DNA from: JBBQYA01 sp038209155
Lineage (GTDB): Bacteria > Bacteroidota > Bacteroidia > Sphingobacteriales > Sphingobacteriaceae
NCBI GenBank assembly: GCA_038209155.1
Contig: JBBQYA010000030.1
Coordinates: 1-28,276, forward strand
Direction: 5' to 3'
Length of the DNA: 28,276 bases
This document shows, one piece after another, positions 7,580 to 16,900 of the stretch (within the stretch, counting starts at the first letter, position 1; each line of letters opens with the position of its first letter). Under the pieces are notes generated by a model. It was not told the origin of the DNA, searched no databases, and worked only from the letters and a program-made list of their open reading frames with translations. The translations under genes and the position numbers were made by a program.

Positions 7580-8475
7580 TATCTGAAACTCTGCGATATT
7601 CAATTGTTTTTAAAAAATTTATCATAAGCACACTGATTCTTACTAGTTTCGGATCATGTTCTTATTTTAAAAATAATAAAAATAAAGATTTCCCAATTGC
7701 TAGAGCATTTGACAAAACTCTATATTTCTCTGAAATTCAGGGAATTGTTCCGCCAAATAGTTTGGCTACAGATAGTATTCAAATGGTAAATAATTACATC
7801 AATAACTGGATACGGCAAACGGTGATTTTGGCTCAAGCAGAAAAAAATATGACAACAGACCAGTTGAATATTGAGAAAGAATTGCAGAATTACAAAAACT
7901 CATTAATAATTTTTTCTTATGAACAAGAACTAATCCGGCAGAAACTAGATACTGTAGTTACAGAGAAAATGATAGAAGATTATTATGCGCAAAATCCTCA
8001 GAATTTTAAGTTAAGAAGAAGCATTGCTAAGTTAAATTTGGTAAGATTAAAACAGAATTCGCCGGATATAGAAAAAGTAAGATCTTGGATGCAAAGCAGA
8101 AGACCAGCGGATTTAATGATATTAGAAAAATACTGTTATCAATATGCTTTAGAGTTTATGCTGAATGATACGAATTGGGTTTACTTAGATGAAATGGCTG
8201 CAAAATGGTCATTTAATCAACTAACTAGTGATAATATAATTCAAGGAAACGTATATAAAAATATCGATGAAAACGGCATTATATCTTTTGTGGAAGTGAA
8301 AGAGGTCATGAGTAAAGACGACGAATCTCCTTTAACTTTTGAACGAGATAACATAAGGAATATAATTTTGAACAAAAGAAAAAGAGAATTATTAGATAAG
8401 CTGGGCAATAAAATGTATGCAGATGCAGCAAAAAACAACGATTTTGAATTATATGAATTGAATGAAAAAAATTAA
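7579..8475 (+). CDS. SurA-like chaperone lipoprotein without a rotamase domain; start codon unclear
   Basis: The part from 7762 (237 residues from an in-frame TTG) is clearly coding, but the frame is open back to 7552, and codons from about 7591 spell a good lipoprotein signal: Y-S-I-V-F-K-K-F-I-I-S-T-L-I-L-T-S-F-G-S-C, then a mature start (RAFDKTLYFSEIQGIVPP) typical of SurA N-termini. No ATG, GTG or TTG lies before this signal. Candidates are ATA at 7579 (overlapping the upstream stop as TAATA, which would be the common TAATG with one change), CTG at 7591 and ATT at 7603. I use 7579. The mature protein is helical, with SurA-like stretches (NNYINNWIRQTVILAQAEKN, TEKMIEDYYAQNPQNFKL), but has no PpiC motifs. 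It overlaps the next gene by 14 bases. Confidence 0.75.
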   Translation: MSETLRYSIVFKKFIISTLILTSFGSCSYFKNNKNKDFPIARAFDKTLYFSEIQGIVPPNSLATDSIQMVNNYINNWIRQTVILAQAEKNMTTDQLNIEKELQNYKNSLIIFSYEQELIRQKLDTVVTEKMIEDYYAQNPQNFKLRRSIAKLNLVRLKQNSPDIEKVRSWMQSRRPADLMILEKYCYQYALEFMLNDTNWVYLDEMAAKWSFNQLTSDNIIQGNVYKNIDENGIISFVEVKEVMSKDDESPLTFERDNIRNIILNKRKRELLDKLGNKMYADAAKNNDFELYELNEKN

Positions 8476-9817
8476 AATTTTAGTATTCTTACTTATTTGC
8501 GGAAGCACCATGGCAGGGGCACAGCCTAAACAAACCTTAGATAAAGTAGTAGGTTTAGTTGGAGATCAGATTATCTTATTATCTGAAGTAGAAGCACAAT
8601 ATTCTCAATATTTAGCAGAAGAGGTAAAAGTAGCAGGAGATTTGAAATGCAGTATTTTAGAACAAATGCTTTCGCAAAAACTATTGCTAAACCAAGCCAT
8701 ATTGGATAGTATAACAGTAGATGATGGCCGTGTAGAGGACGAATTAAATAGAAGATTACGGTATTTCTCTTCTCAATTTGGATCTCAAGAAAAGTTAGAA
8801 GAATTTTTGGGTAAGCCAGTAATCTTGTTTAAAGATGATCTGCGAGAAGATATTCGAGAATTATTAAAAGCTCAAAGTATGCAGTCTTCCATTAATAAAA
8901 ATATAAAGGTTACTCCATCGGAAGTTTCGGCTTATTTTAATTCTATACAACCAGATAGTTTGCCATACTTAAATACAGAAGTAGAGATTGGTCAGATTAT
9001 TAAATTTCCGAAAGTAAATGTTGTACAAAGCAAAATAGCTAAAGAGAAATTAGAAAATTTAAGAGAACGCGTAAAAAAAGGTGAAGATTTTCAAACTTTA
9101 TCAATTTTATATTCTCAAGATGTGGGATCCGCAAAATCGGGTGGAGAGCTTGGTTTTGTAAACCGTGGAGATTTGGTAAAAGCATTTGAAGCCGTAGCTT
9201 TTAAATTAAAACCAGAAGAATTGTCGGGGATAGTAGAAACAGAGTATGGATATCATATTATTCAATTAATAGAACGAAGAGGAGAGCAAATTAATGTTCG
9301 GCATATATTGATAAAACCAGAGTATACAGCTGGTGATTTTGAGTTGGTAAAATTGGAGCTTGATAGCGTGAGAAAGAAAATCGAAAGCAAAGAAATAGAG
9401 TTTTCAACAGCTGCAACAAGTTTTTCTGATGATGAAGCAACAAAAAACAATGGAGGAATGCTACAAAATCAGCAAGATGGCACTTCAAAAATACCTACTG
9501 ATTTATTAGAAAAATCAATCTTTTTAATCATGGATACAATGCAGGTGAAAGAAATTTCTCAACCGGCAAGTTACCAAACTGAGGCTGGCAAAAGAGGATA
9601 TAGAATTGTTTATTATAAATCCAGTTCTGCTCCGCATAGAGCAAATTTAGATCAAGATTATCCAAGAATTCAAGCAGCAGCTTTGGCAGACAAAGAAAGC
9701 AAAAACATGGCGAAATGGTTTAATGATAAACGAGAAAATTCGTTTATTAAAATCAATTCCGAATTTTTAAAGTGTGAAGAATTAAAAGCTTGGACAAGCA
9801 ATACTCCCAAAAATTAA
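8462..9817 (+). CDS. surA: Peptidyl-prolyl isomerase SurA
   Basis: A 451-residue periplasmic protein with a signal peptide (1-20, cut after A-G-A), the SurA N-terminal chaperone domain (about 22-165, starting LDKVVGLVGDQIILLSEVEA, which is diagnostic) and two parvulin domains at about 173-273 (EVEIGQIIKFP ... YGYHIIQLIERR) and 275-385 (INVRHILIKPEY ... GYRIVYYK). SurA escorts unfolded outer-membrane proteins across the periplasm. The second domain keeps the R-H-I-L-I start; the first has Q in place of His in the matching position (GQIIKF), so it may be a binding rather than a catalytic domain, as in E. coli SurA. The start ATG lies 14 bases inside the preceding gene, so translation is coupled. 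The stop is 5 bases before the moxR start. Confidence 0.93.
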   Translation: MKKIKILVFLLICGSTMAGAQPKQTLDKVVGLVGDQIILLSEVEAQYSQYLAEEVKVAGDLKCSILEQMLSQKLLLNQAILDSITVDDGRVEDELNRRLRYFSSQFGSQEKLEEFLGKPVILFKDDLREDIRELLKAQSMQSSINKNIKVTPSEVSAYFNSIQPDSLPYLNTEVEIGQIIKFPKVNVVQSKIAKEKLENLRERVKKGEDFQTLSILYSQDVGSAKSGGELGFVNRGDLVKAFEAVAFKLKPEELSGIVETEYGYHIIQLIERRGEQINVRHILIKPEYTAGDFELVKLELDSVRKKIESKEIEFSTAATSFSDDEATKNNGGMLQNQQDGTSKIPTDLLEKSIFLIMDTMQVKEISQPASYQTEAGKRGYRIVYYKSSSAPHRANLDQDYPRIQAAALADKESKNMAKWFNDKRENSFIKINSEFLKCEELKAWTSNTPKN

Positions 9818-9822
9818 CCCGT

Positions 9823-10785
9823 ATGCAATTTAATACAGACGCAGAAGCGATAGATGCTTTGCATCAGAAATATAAAGCCGTAAAAGCAGAAATAGGAAAA
9901 GTAATAATCGGGCAGGACGAAGTCGTTCGTTCAGTGCTAATTTCTATTTTTAGTAATGGACATTGCTTATTAGTTGGAGTGCCTGGTTTGGCTAAAACCT
10001 TATTGGTGCAGACAGTAGCCAATGTGTTGGATTTAGATTATAACAGAATTCAGTTTACCCCAGATTTAATGCCATCTGATATTACTGGAGCAGAAATACT
10101 GGGTGAAGACCGACATTTTAAATTTCTGAAAGGACCTATTTTCTCAAACATAATTCTTGCAGATGAGATCAATAGAACACCACCAAAAACCCAAGCAGCT
10201 TTGTTGGAAGCCATGCAAGAAAGATCGGTAACTACTGCTGGTAAACATTTTGATTTACCTAATCCATTCTTTGTTTTGGCAACTCAAAATCCAATTGAAC
10301 AAGAAGGTACTTATCCGCTACCAGAAGCTCAATTAGATCGATTTATGTTTAATATATTTTTAGATTATCCATCGTTTGAAGAAGAGTTGGAAGTAGTTCG
10401 ATCTACCACAACAAATAAAAAGGCACAGGTAAATAAGTTAATTAATGCAGAAGAAATTAATTTTTTTCAACAACTAGTGCGCAAGCTTCCTGTCACGGAG
10501 CAGGTATTAGAATATGCAGTAAAGTTGGTAAGCAAAACCAGACCTGGAACCACCTTAGCAACTCCACAAGTAAATCAATATTTGAGTTGGGGAGCAGGAC
10601 CAAGAGCATCTCAATTCTTAATTATTGGAGCTAAGTGTCATGCAGCTATCAATGGAAAATATGCACCAGACATAGAAGATGTAAAAGCAGTAGCCACTTC
10701 TGTTTTACGGCATAGAATGGTAAGAAACTATAAAGCAGAAGCAGAACAATTAAGCATTGAGAAAATTATAAATGAATTGATGTAA
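9823..10785 (+). CDS. MoxR-family AAA+ ATPase
   Basis: A 320-residue AAA_3 ATPase. I chose ATG 9823 over an in-frame TTG at 9790: the latter would overlap surA by 28 bases and adds residues unlike the family. Walker A is GVPGLAKT (52-59), Walker B ILADE with D114-E115, sensor 1 at TQN (154-156), followed by the MoxR block EGTYPLPEAQLDRF, and a C-terminal lid with RPGTTLATPQV. MoxR proteins act as chaperone-like ATPases that insert cofactors or assemble complexes, usually with a von Willebrand (MIDAS) or DUF58 partner. No such partner follows here: the next genes are a tRNA and an AsmA-like protein. It is the last gene of the SurA-like run, and a strong terminator lies about 190 bases downstream, so a link with envelope protein folding is suggested by position only. 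Confidence 0.93.
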   Translation: MQFNTDAEAIDALHQKYKAVKAEIGKVIIGQDEVVRSVLISIFSNGHCLLVGVPGLAKTLLVQTVANVLDLDYNRIQFTPDLMPSDITGAEILGEDRHFKFLKGPIFSNIILADEINRTPPKTQAALLEAMQERSVTTAGKHFDLPNPFFVLATQNPIEQEGTYPLPEAQLDRFMFNIFLDYPSFEEELEVVRSTTTNKKAQVNKLINAEEINFFQQLVRKLPVTEQVLEYAVKLVSKTRPGTTLATPQVNQYLSWGAGPRASQFLIIGAKCHAAINGKYAPDIEDVKAVATSVLRHRMVRNYKAEAEQLSIEKIINELM

Positions 10786-10971
10786 GGAGATTTTGAGTGT
10801 GATATTTGATTTAGCTTTATAAGATAATTTAGAATTGTAATTCTTGTAAACTAAATATTTATTAGTTGAGAAATTTCACTTTTAAACTTAATGAGTAGTT
10901 AAAAAATGAATTTTAAAATTACTCACATAAATAGTTTTTAGAAGTAATGTAAGTTTTATGATTTTAAAAAT

Positions 10972-11006
10972 AAAAAGGTCATCTCTTTTGGGAGATGACC
11001 TTTTTT
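10972..11006. terminator. Bidirectional Rho-independent terminator between moxR and tRNA-Val
   Basis: A perfect 9-base stem pairs GGTCATCTC (10977-10985) with GAGATGACC (10992-11000) around a 6-base loop TTTTGG. It is flanked by AAAAA on the left and TTTTTT on the right, so it has a U-run in both directions. It can end the moxR transcript on the plus strand and the tRNA transcript on the minus strand, 3 bases after the tRNA 3' end. The 185 bases before it (10786-10970) are AT-rich and show no gene. Confidence 0.85.
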
Positions 11007-11008
11007 GT

Positions 11009-11082
11009 GGGAGTTACTGGGTTCGAACCAGTGACCCTCTGCTTGTAAGGCAGATGCTCTGAACCAGCTGAGCTAAACTCCC
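11009..11082 (-). tRNA. tRNA-Val (anticodon UAC)
   Basis: A 74-nucleotide cloverleaf on the minus strand. The acceptor stem pairs GGGAGTT with AACTCCC (7 of 7). The D arm is GCTC-AGCTGGTTCA-GAGC, the anticodon arm TCTGC-CTTACAA-GCAGA with anticodon TAC at loop positions 34-36, the variable region GGGTC, and the T arm ACTGG-TTCGAAC-CCAGT. All stems pair perfectly. The anticodon UAC reads valine GUA (and by wobble other GUN). The 3' CCA is not encoded, as the base after the acceptor stem is followed by the terminator, so it must be added by CCA transferase. A canonical promoter lies directly upstream. Confidence 0.97.
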
Positions 11083-11096
11083 TCTTTTTGGGATTG

Positions 11097-11127
11097 CAAA
11101 TATAGAATTGATAGTGAATTAATCAAA
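11097..11127 (-). promoter_or_regulatory. Bacteroidota sigma-A type promoter for tRNA-Val
   Basis: Read on the minus strand: TTTG (11127-11124), a 19-base spacer, and TATATTTG (11104-11097). This is an exact match to the phylum's -33 TTTG / -7 TAnnTTTG consensus with optimal spacing. The -7 box ends 14 bases before the tRNA 5' end, which gives a leader of only a few bases. It is the best promoter match in the window. Confidence 0.8.
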
Positions 11128-11194
11128 ATAAATTTTAAAATACTTATTTATATTTTTCTACACCTTATTTTCGTTCTTTGATTACAAATATTTC

Positions 11195-13861
11195 ATGCGC
11201 AGAACTAAAAAAATACTTTACTGGACTCTTGGAATCATCGTTTTTCTTATACTTCAGGCAGTTCTGCTGGTCAATTTTTTTGAAGATGATTTAATAAACC
11301 TTGCCAAGAAAAAATTAAACGAGCACCTAACTTCCGAAGTTAAAGTTGAAAAAATAAGCCTTAGTCTGCTCCGTCATTTCCCAAGAGCTTCTGTTGAGTT
11401 CAGCAACGTAAGTATGATAGAACCTATAAAAGGAAGCAAAAAAACATTACTAAGTGCCCAAAGAATTTCATTAGTTCTTAATCTTTGGGATATTTACCAA
11501 CAGAATTATCGCATCAAAAAATTATTGATAGAAGGTGGAATTTTCTCTGTTTTTGTAGATAAAAACGGAAAAGATAATTATCATTTTTGGAAGGAAGTGA
11601 AAGTTGAGAATAATGCCGAACAATTTTCTTTACAAATAGATCAGATATTTATAAAAGATGTATTGGTCTCTTATTTAGACTTAAAACATCAACAGAACTA
11701 TTTGGTGCAAATAAAATCCTCAGAAATCAAAGGGAATTTCTCTGCCTCTCAATTTATAATGGATACTAAAGCAGATCTTTTTGTAGAGCACTTAAAATCA
11801 AATAATACTCCTTGGATTTCTAAAAAAACGCTGCTTGCAGATTGTAAACTGGATATAAATACCAAAGATCAAATCTACAAAATTGCCAATGCGAAGTTTA
11901 CGTTGAATGGGGTAGATATACGTGCAGAGGGATTAGTAAAAAATGAACCTAATCAAACTTTTACTGATTTAAGTTTTTCGGGTAAAAATTTAACTATTCA
12001 ATCCTTTTTAGCCTTATTACCAAAGGAATATACCAAAGATCTCGATAAATATAGCAGTGAAGGAGATTTCTATTTTAATGCTTTGGTGAAAGGAAATGTA
12101 AGTGAGATAAGTTTTCCATTGGTTCAAGTGAAAACTGGGATTAGAAACGGAAAAATTACAGTAGAAACTTCTGAGGGAAAGATTTTGCTAGATGAAGTAA
12201 ATGTAAACGCCAACTATAACAATGGAAATAAACATGCCGCAAGTAGTTCGATTTTAGAGATTAAAAAATTCTCAGCTATTTTGGATAAAAAACTCATTAA
12301 TGCCAAATTAATTTATAAAAATTTTGATGATCCTTACGTAGATCTATATGTAAAAGGAGATATCAATTTGGCTAATTTTTATCCATTCATTCCAGGAGAT
12401 TTAATAAAAACCATGAATGGAAAACTTTTGGTAGATGCTACTTTTAAAGGTTTTGTTAGGAATTTTAAAGATGCAGGTGCCATTGGGAATACAAGTGCAC
12501 AAGGCACAGTTATTATAGAAAAAACCAATTTCAAGCTTACGAACAGTCCTTTGGATTTCAAAAATTTTGAAGGTGATTTTAGGTTTCAAAATAATGCATT
12601 AAAGTTAACTGGATTCAGCGGAAACATTTCTTCAACCGATTTTTTAATTGATGGAAACTTTAAAAACTTAGTTGCTTATATACTTTTACCTGATCAGGAT
12701 ATTGAAATAGATGCAAGCATCAGGTCCAATTCTATGAATTTGGATGAATTGCTCGCGGTGCAACAAACCAATAATGGTGAAGTGTATAATTTTAAAATTA
12801 ATCCAAAATTGTTTAGCACTATTCGCGCTTCGGTGGGTAAAATGAATTTCAAAAAATTTAATGCTTACGATCTTACTGGAGTTTTGCAAATAAAAGATCA
12901 GATTATGATATCCGATCGTATTTCTTTCAACGCAATGGATGGACAATTAAATAGCACTTTGTTGATTGATGCCAAACAAAAAGATCTAAAAGTGGATATT
13001 CAATCTGCAATTTCTGCTGTGAATGTTCGGAAGATGTTTTATGAGTTTGATAATTTTGGGCAAGAAGTTTTGCAAGACAAAAACATTAATGGATTGCTAA
13101 GTGCTAATGTAAATATAAGTTCGATTTGGGATCGGCAATTGAAAGCGGATTTAAATAAACTGACTGTAAAAAGTAAAGTTTTGCTGGAGAAAGGGCAAGT
13201 ACTAAATTTTGAACCTTTGTCTGCACTTTCGAAATTCGTTTCTATCAGAGAATTAAACAATCTAAAATTTGAAACCTTACAAAACGAAATAGAGATAAAA
13301 AATAACACTATTTACATTCCCAAAATGGAAATTAATAATAATGCTATTAATCTTTTATTATCTGGCACACATGACTTTACTAATAAAATTGATTACAAAA
13401 TAAGATTGCTTTTGAGTGATGTAATAGCCAGAAAATCTAGCCGAGTTCAAGATTCTGACTTTGGAGAGGTTAGTGATGATGGAAATGGTAAAACCTATTT
13501 ATTTCTAAAAATGTATGGGCAAATAGATGATCCAAATTTCAGTTTAGATAAAACAGGCATTAAAGAAAAAATTGCTGCGGATATAATAGCTGAAAAAGCA
13601 GAATTAAAAGAAACCTTCAATACAGAACTGAAAAATATTTTTAGCAAACAAAAAACAGTCATTGAAAAACCAGTAGAAGGAGCTAAAGAATGGGAACGAG
13701 ATATTCCTGGAAATAAACAATACACGCCAAAAAAGACTACTACTGTTATTCAAAATAATTCTCCGAATGTGCCGATAAAGAAAGTGGAAGAACCCAAAAA
13801 ATCTGCTTGGCAAAAACTGAAGGACAAGGCAAAAGAAAAGGAAACCGAAGAAGAATTTTAA
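11195..13861 (+). CDS. AsmA-like envelope protein
   Basis: An 888-residue protein with one N-terminal membrane anchor (about 8-28, ILYWTLGIIVFLILQAVLLV) preceded by basic residues, then a long periplasmic part. The N-terminal block (LTSEVKVEKISLSLLRHFPRASVEFSNVSM split over residues 45-75) and the C-terminal block (about 690-770, with LSALSKFVSIRELNN, GTHDFTNKIDYKIRLLLSD) are typical of AsmA-family proteins in Bacteroidota. These form long beta-groove rods related to TamB/VPS13 and are thought to move lipids between membranes or affect outer-membrane assembly; here the role is inferred from family. The last 90 residues are rich in Lys and Glu and look disordered. It starts 113 bases after the divergent tRNA and stands alone. 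Confidence 0.85.
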   Translation: MRRTKKILYWTLGIIVFLILQAVLLVNFFEDDLINLAKKKLNEHLTSEVKVEKISLSLLRHFPRASVEFSNVSMIEPIKGSKKTLLSAQRISLVLNLWDIYQQNYRIKKLLIEGGIFSVFVDKNGKDNYHFWKEVKVENNAEQFSLQIDQIFIKDVLVSYLDLKHQQNYLVQIKSSEIKGNFSASQFIMDTKADLFVEHLKSNNTPWISKKTLLADCKLDINTKDQIYKIANAKFTLNGVDIRAEGLVKNEPNQTFTDLSFSGKNLTIQSFLALLPKEYTKDLDKYSSEGDFYFNALVKGNVSEISFPLVQVKTGIRNGKITVETSEGKILLDEVNVNANYNNGNKHAASSSILEIKKFSAILDKKLINAKLIYKNFDDPYVDLYVKGDINLANFYPFIPGDLIKTMNGKLLVDATFKGFVRNFKDAGAIGNTSAQGTVIIEKTNFKLTNSPLDFKNFEGDFRFQNNALKLTGFSGNISSTDFLIDGNFKNLVAYILLPDQDIEIDASIRSNSMNLDELLAVQQTNNGEVYNFKINPKLFSTIRASVGKMNFKKFNAYDLTGVLQIKDQIMISDRISFNAMDGQLNSTLLIDAKQKDLKVDIQSAISAVNVRKMFYEFDNFGQEVLQDKNINGLLSANVNISSIWDRQLKADLNKLTVKSKVLLEKGQVLNFEPLSALSKFVSIRELNNLKFETLQNEIEIKNNTIYIPKMEINNNAINLLLSGTHDFTNKIDYKIRLLLSDVIARKSSRVQDSDFGEVSDDGNGKTYLFLKMYGQIDDPNFSLDKTGIKEKIAADIIAEKAELKETFNTELKNIFSKQKTVIEKPVEGAKEWERDIPGNKQYTPKKTTTVIQNNSPNVPIKKVEEPKKSAWQKLKDKAKEKETEEEF

Positions 13862-13968
13862 ACTTTTCTGTTTCCTGCTAATTTTTCTAAAAATAAATTA
13901 ATTTAGTTCGATGTGATTATCTTGATTTAATTGCAAACAAAACTCAAGTTTTTTTATTTCTGTGAAAA

Positions 13969-16900
13969 ATGAAAATCAAAAAAGTTCTAATCGCAAACCG
14001 TGGCGAGATCGCCATCAGAATTGCCAGAGCCTGTTCAGAACTGGCTATTCATACTGTTTCTGTTTACACTTACGAGGATAGATACTCTCTCCATCGCTAC
14101 AAAACCGATGAATCCTATCAAATTGGCGAAGACAACGAACCGTTAAAACCGTATCTAGATATTCAACAAATTATAGAAGTTGCTGTAAGATATGGTGCAG
14201 ATGCCATTCATCCTGGGTATGGTTTTTTGTCTGAAAATGCTGGTTTCGCCAAAGCCTGCATCGACGCAAATATAATCTTTGTTGGCCCTCAACCAGCTGT
14301 AATGTCTGCCTTGGGTGATAAAATTGCAGCAAAATTAGTTGCAAAAAAAGCCTTAGTTCCGCAGATAGAAAGCAATGAAAATCCATTAAATACTGTGGAA
14401 ATTGCAATAAAAGAAGCGGCACGAATCGGATTTCCATTGATGATGAAAGCAGCTTCGGGTGGTGGTGGTAGAGGAATGAGAATAGTAAGGAATGCTAATG
14501 AAATAGAAAAAGCATATCGCGAATCCAAAAGTGAAGCCGCAACAGCCTTTGGTGATGATACGGTTTTCATAGAAAAGTATGTAGAAGCTGCAAAGCATTT
14601 AGAAGTTCAGATTGTAGCTGATAATTATGGAAATATTGTTCATCTATTTGAACGAGATTGTTCTGTACAAAGAAGATTTCAAAAAGTAGTTGAAATAGCT
14701 CCTTCCATTGGGTTAAAACCAGAAACTAGACAGAAATTATATGATGCTGCAATCAAAATAACTTCGGCGGTGCAGTATAATAATGTAGGAACTGTAGAAT
14801 TTTTGGTAGATGCAAAAGAGGATATTTATTTTATTGAAGTAAATCCTAGAATTCAAGTTGAGCATACAGTGACTGAAATGGTAACCGGTTACGACTTGAT
14901 AAAAACACAATTATACATAGCTGCAGGCTATCGTTTGAGTGATCCAGAAATAAATTTAGGAAATCAGTCTGAAATAAAAACCCATGGCTATGCTATACAA
15001 TGCAGAATCACAACAGAAGATCCCATCAATGATTTTAAACCTGATTATGGAACATTAATTACCTACAGAAATGCGGCAGGATTTGGAATTAGATTAGACG
15101 AAGGAAGTTCTTATCCAGGAATGAAAATCAGTCCATTTTTTGATTCTCTTTTAGTAAAAGTCAGTTCTATGGCATTTACACTAGAAGATGCAGCTAGGAA
15201 AATGTCTCGAGCTTTAAGTGAATTTAGAATTAGAGGAGTCAAAAATAATATTCAGTTTTTGGAGAATATTATGAAACACCCTACTTTTTCCAAAGGGAAA
15301 GCTACCGTAGATTTTATTAAAAATTATCCAGAATTATTTGAATTCAAAACTCGTTTCGATAGAGGAACAAAGACTTTAAAATTCATTGCAGAGGTTTCTA
15401 TAAATGGAAATCCAGATATTAGACACAAGCAAAATAATTTCACATTCGCGAAAGCAAAAGTTCCATTTTATGATCATGCAATAGCACCAAAAGCTGGAAC
15501 TAAACAAAAACTCGAAGAACTCGGACCAGAAAGATTTGCTAAATGGCTGAGAAATGAAAAGGCGATTTTCTACACAGATACTACTTTTAGAGATGCTCAC
15601 CAATCACTTTTAGCTACTCGAGTAAGAACTTCTGATATGTTGAAAGTAGCTGCAAGTTTTGCAGCACATCATCCACAAACTTTCAGTTTGGAAATGTGGG
15701 GTGGAGCTACTTTTGATGCTAGTCTAAGGTTTTTGCACGAAGACCCGTGGCAGCGTTTAGCATTGATCAGAAAAGCAGTTCCCAATATTTTGCTTCAAAT
15801 GCTGATAAGAGGTACAAATGGATTGGGTTATACTGCTTATCCGGAGAATGTAATCGAGAAATTCGTGTGTGTTTCTGCAGAAAAAGGTATAGATATTTTT
15901 AGGATTTTCGACTCACTCAATTGGATGCAAAGTATAGCTCCATGTATAGGTTTTGTTAGAAAACACACCAATTCCATAGCTCAAGGTACTTTGTGCTATA
16001 CCGGAGATATTTTGGATGTAAGCAAAAAGAAATATACGTTGGAATATTATTTGCAAATGGCAAAAGATTTGGAAAATGCTGGTTCTCATATTTTAGGAAT
16101 AAAAGATATGTCGGGTTTGCTAAAACCCTATGCAGCACAAATTTTAGTAGAAGCATTACGAGATACTGTTTCCATTCCATTGCATCTGCACACGCATGAT
16201 ACTTCTTCTTTGCAAACAAGTACTTATTTGAAAGCAATAGAAGCGGAAGTAGATGTAATTGATGTAGCAATAGGATCTATGTCTGGTTTAACATCGCAGC
16301 CAAATTTTAATGCTATAGTAGAAATGATGCGTTTTCAAGAACGAGAACAACCTTATGACATTGTTTCTTTAAACCAATTTTCAGATTATTGGGAAACCGT
16401 AAGAACGTGGTATTACCCTTTTGAATCTGGAATGAAGACAAGTTCTGCAGAAGTTTATCAGCATGAAATACCTGGTGGGCAATATTCCAATTTGCTTCCA
16501 CAAGCTATTTCTTTGGGTTTAGGAGAAAAATGGGATCAAATAAAACGCTCTTATGCAGATGTGAATGATCTTTTTGGTGATATTGTCAAGGTTACGCCAA
16601 GTTCCAAAGTGGTGGGAGATATGACTTTATTTATGGTTTCTAATAATTATACCAAAGAAGATATTTTGCAAAAGGGAAAAACTATTTCGTTTCCAGAGTC
16701 GGTAAAAGGTTTTTTTATGGGAGAAATGGGTCAGCCGGTTGGTGGTTTTCCTGTTGAAATGCAAAAAATAATTTTGAAAGACGCAAAACCATTTACCGAT
16801 CATCCGAACAAACATTTGAAACCAGTTGATTTAGAAAAAGGCTTTACAGATTTTAAAAAAACGTTTTTAGAAGACTATCAATTCACAGATTATTTAAGCT

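Noticed and set aside
9790..9822. In-frame TTG as the start of the MoxR ATPase
   Set aside because: It would overlap surA by 28 bases, and the added residues are simply surA's C-terminal DNA read in another frame. ATG at 9823 begins the family-like sequence.
13039..16270. Antisense reading frames of 70-105 codons inside the AsmA-like and pyc genes (for example 13039-13308, 14171-14437, 15956-16270)
   Set aside because: They lie opposite well-supported coding sequence, have compositions expected from shadow frames (rich in Phe, Leu, Cys, Ser) and no recognisable domain.
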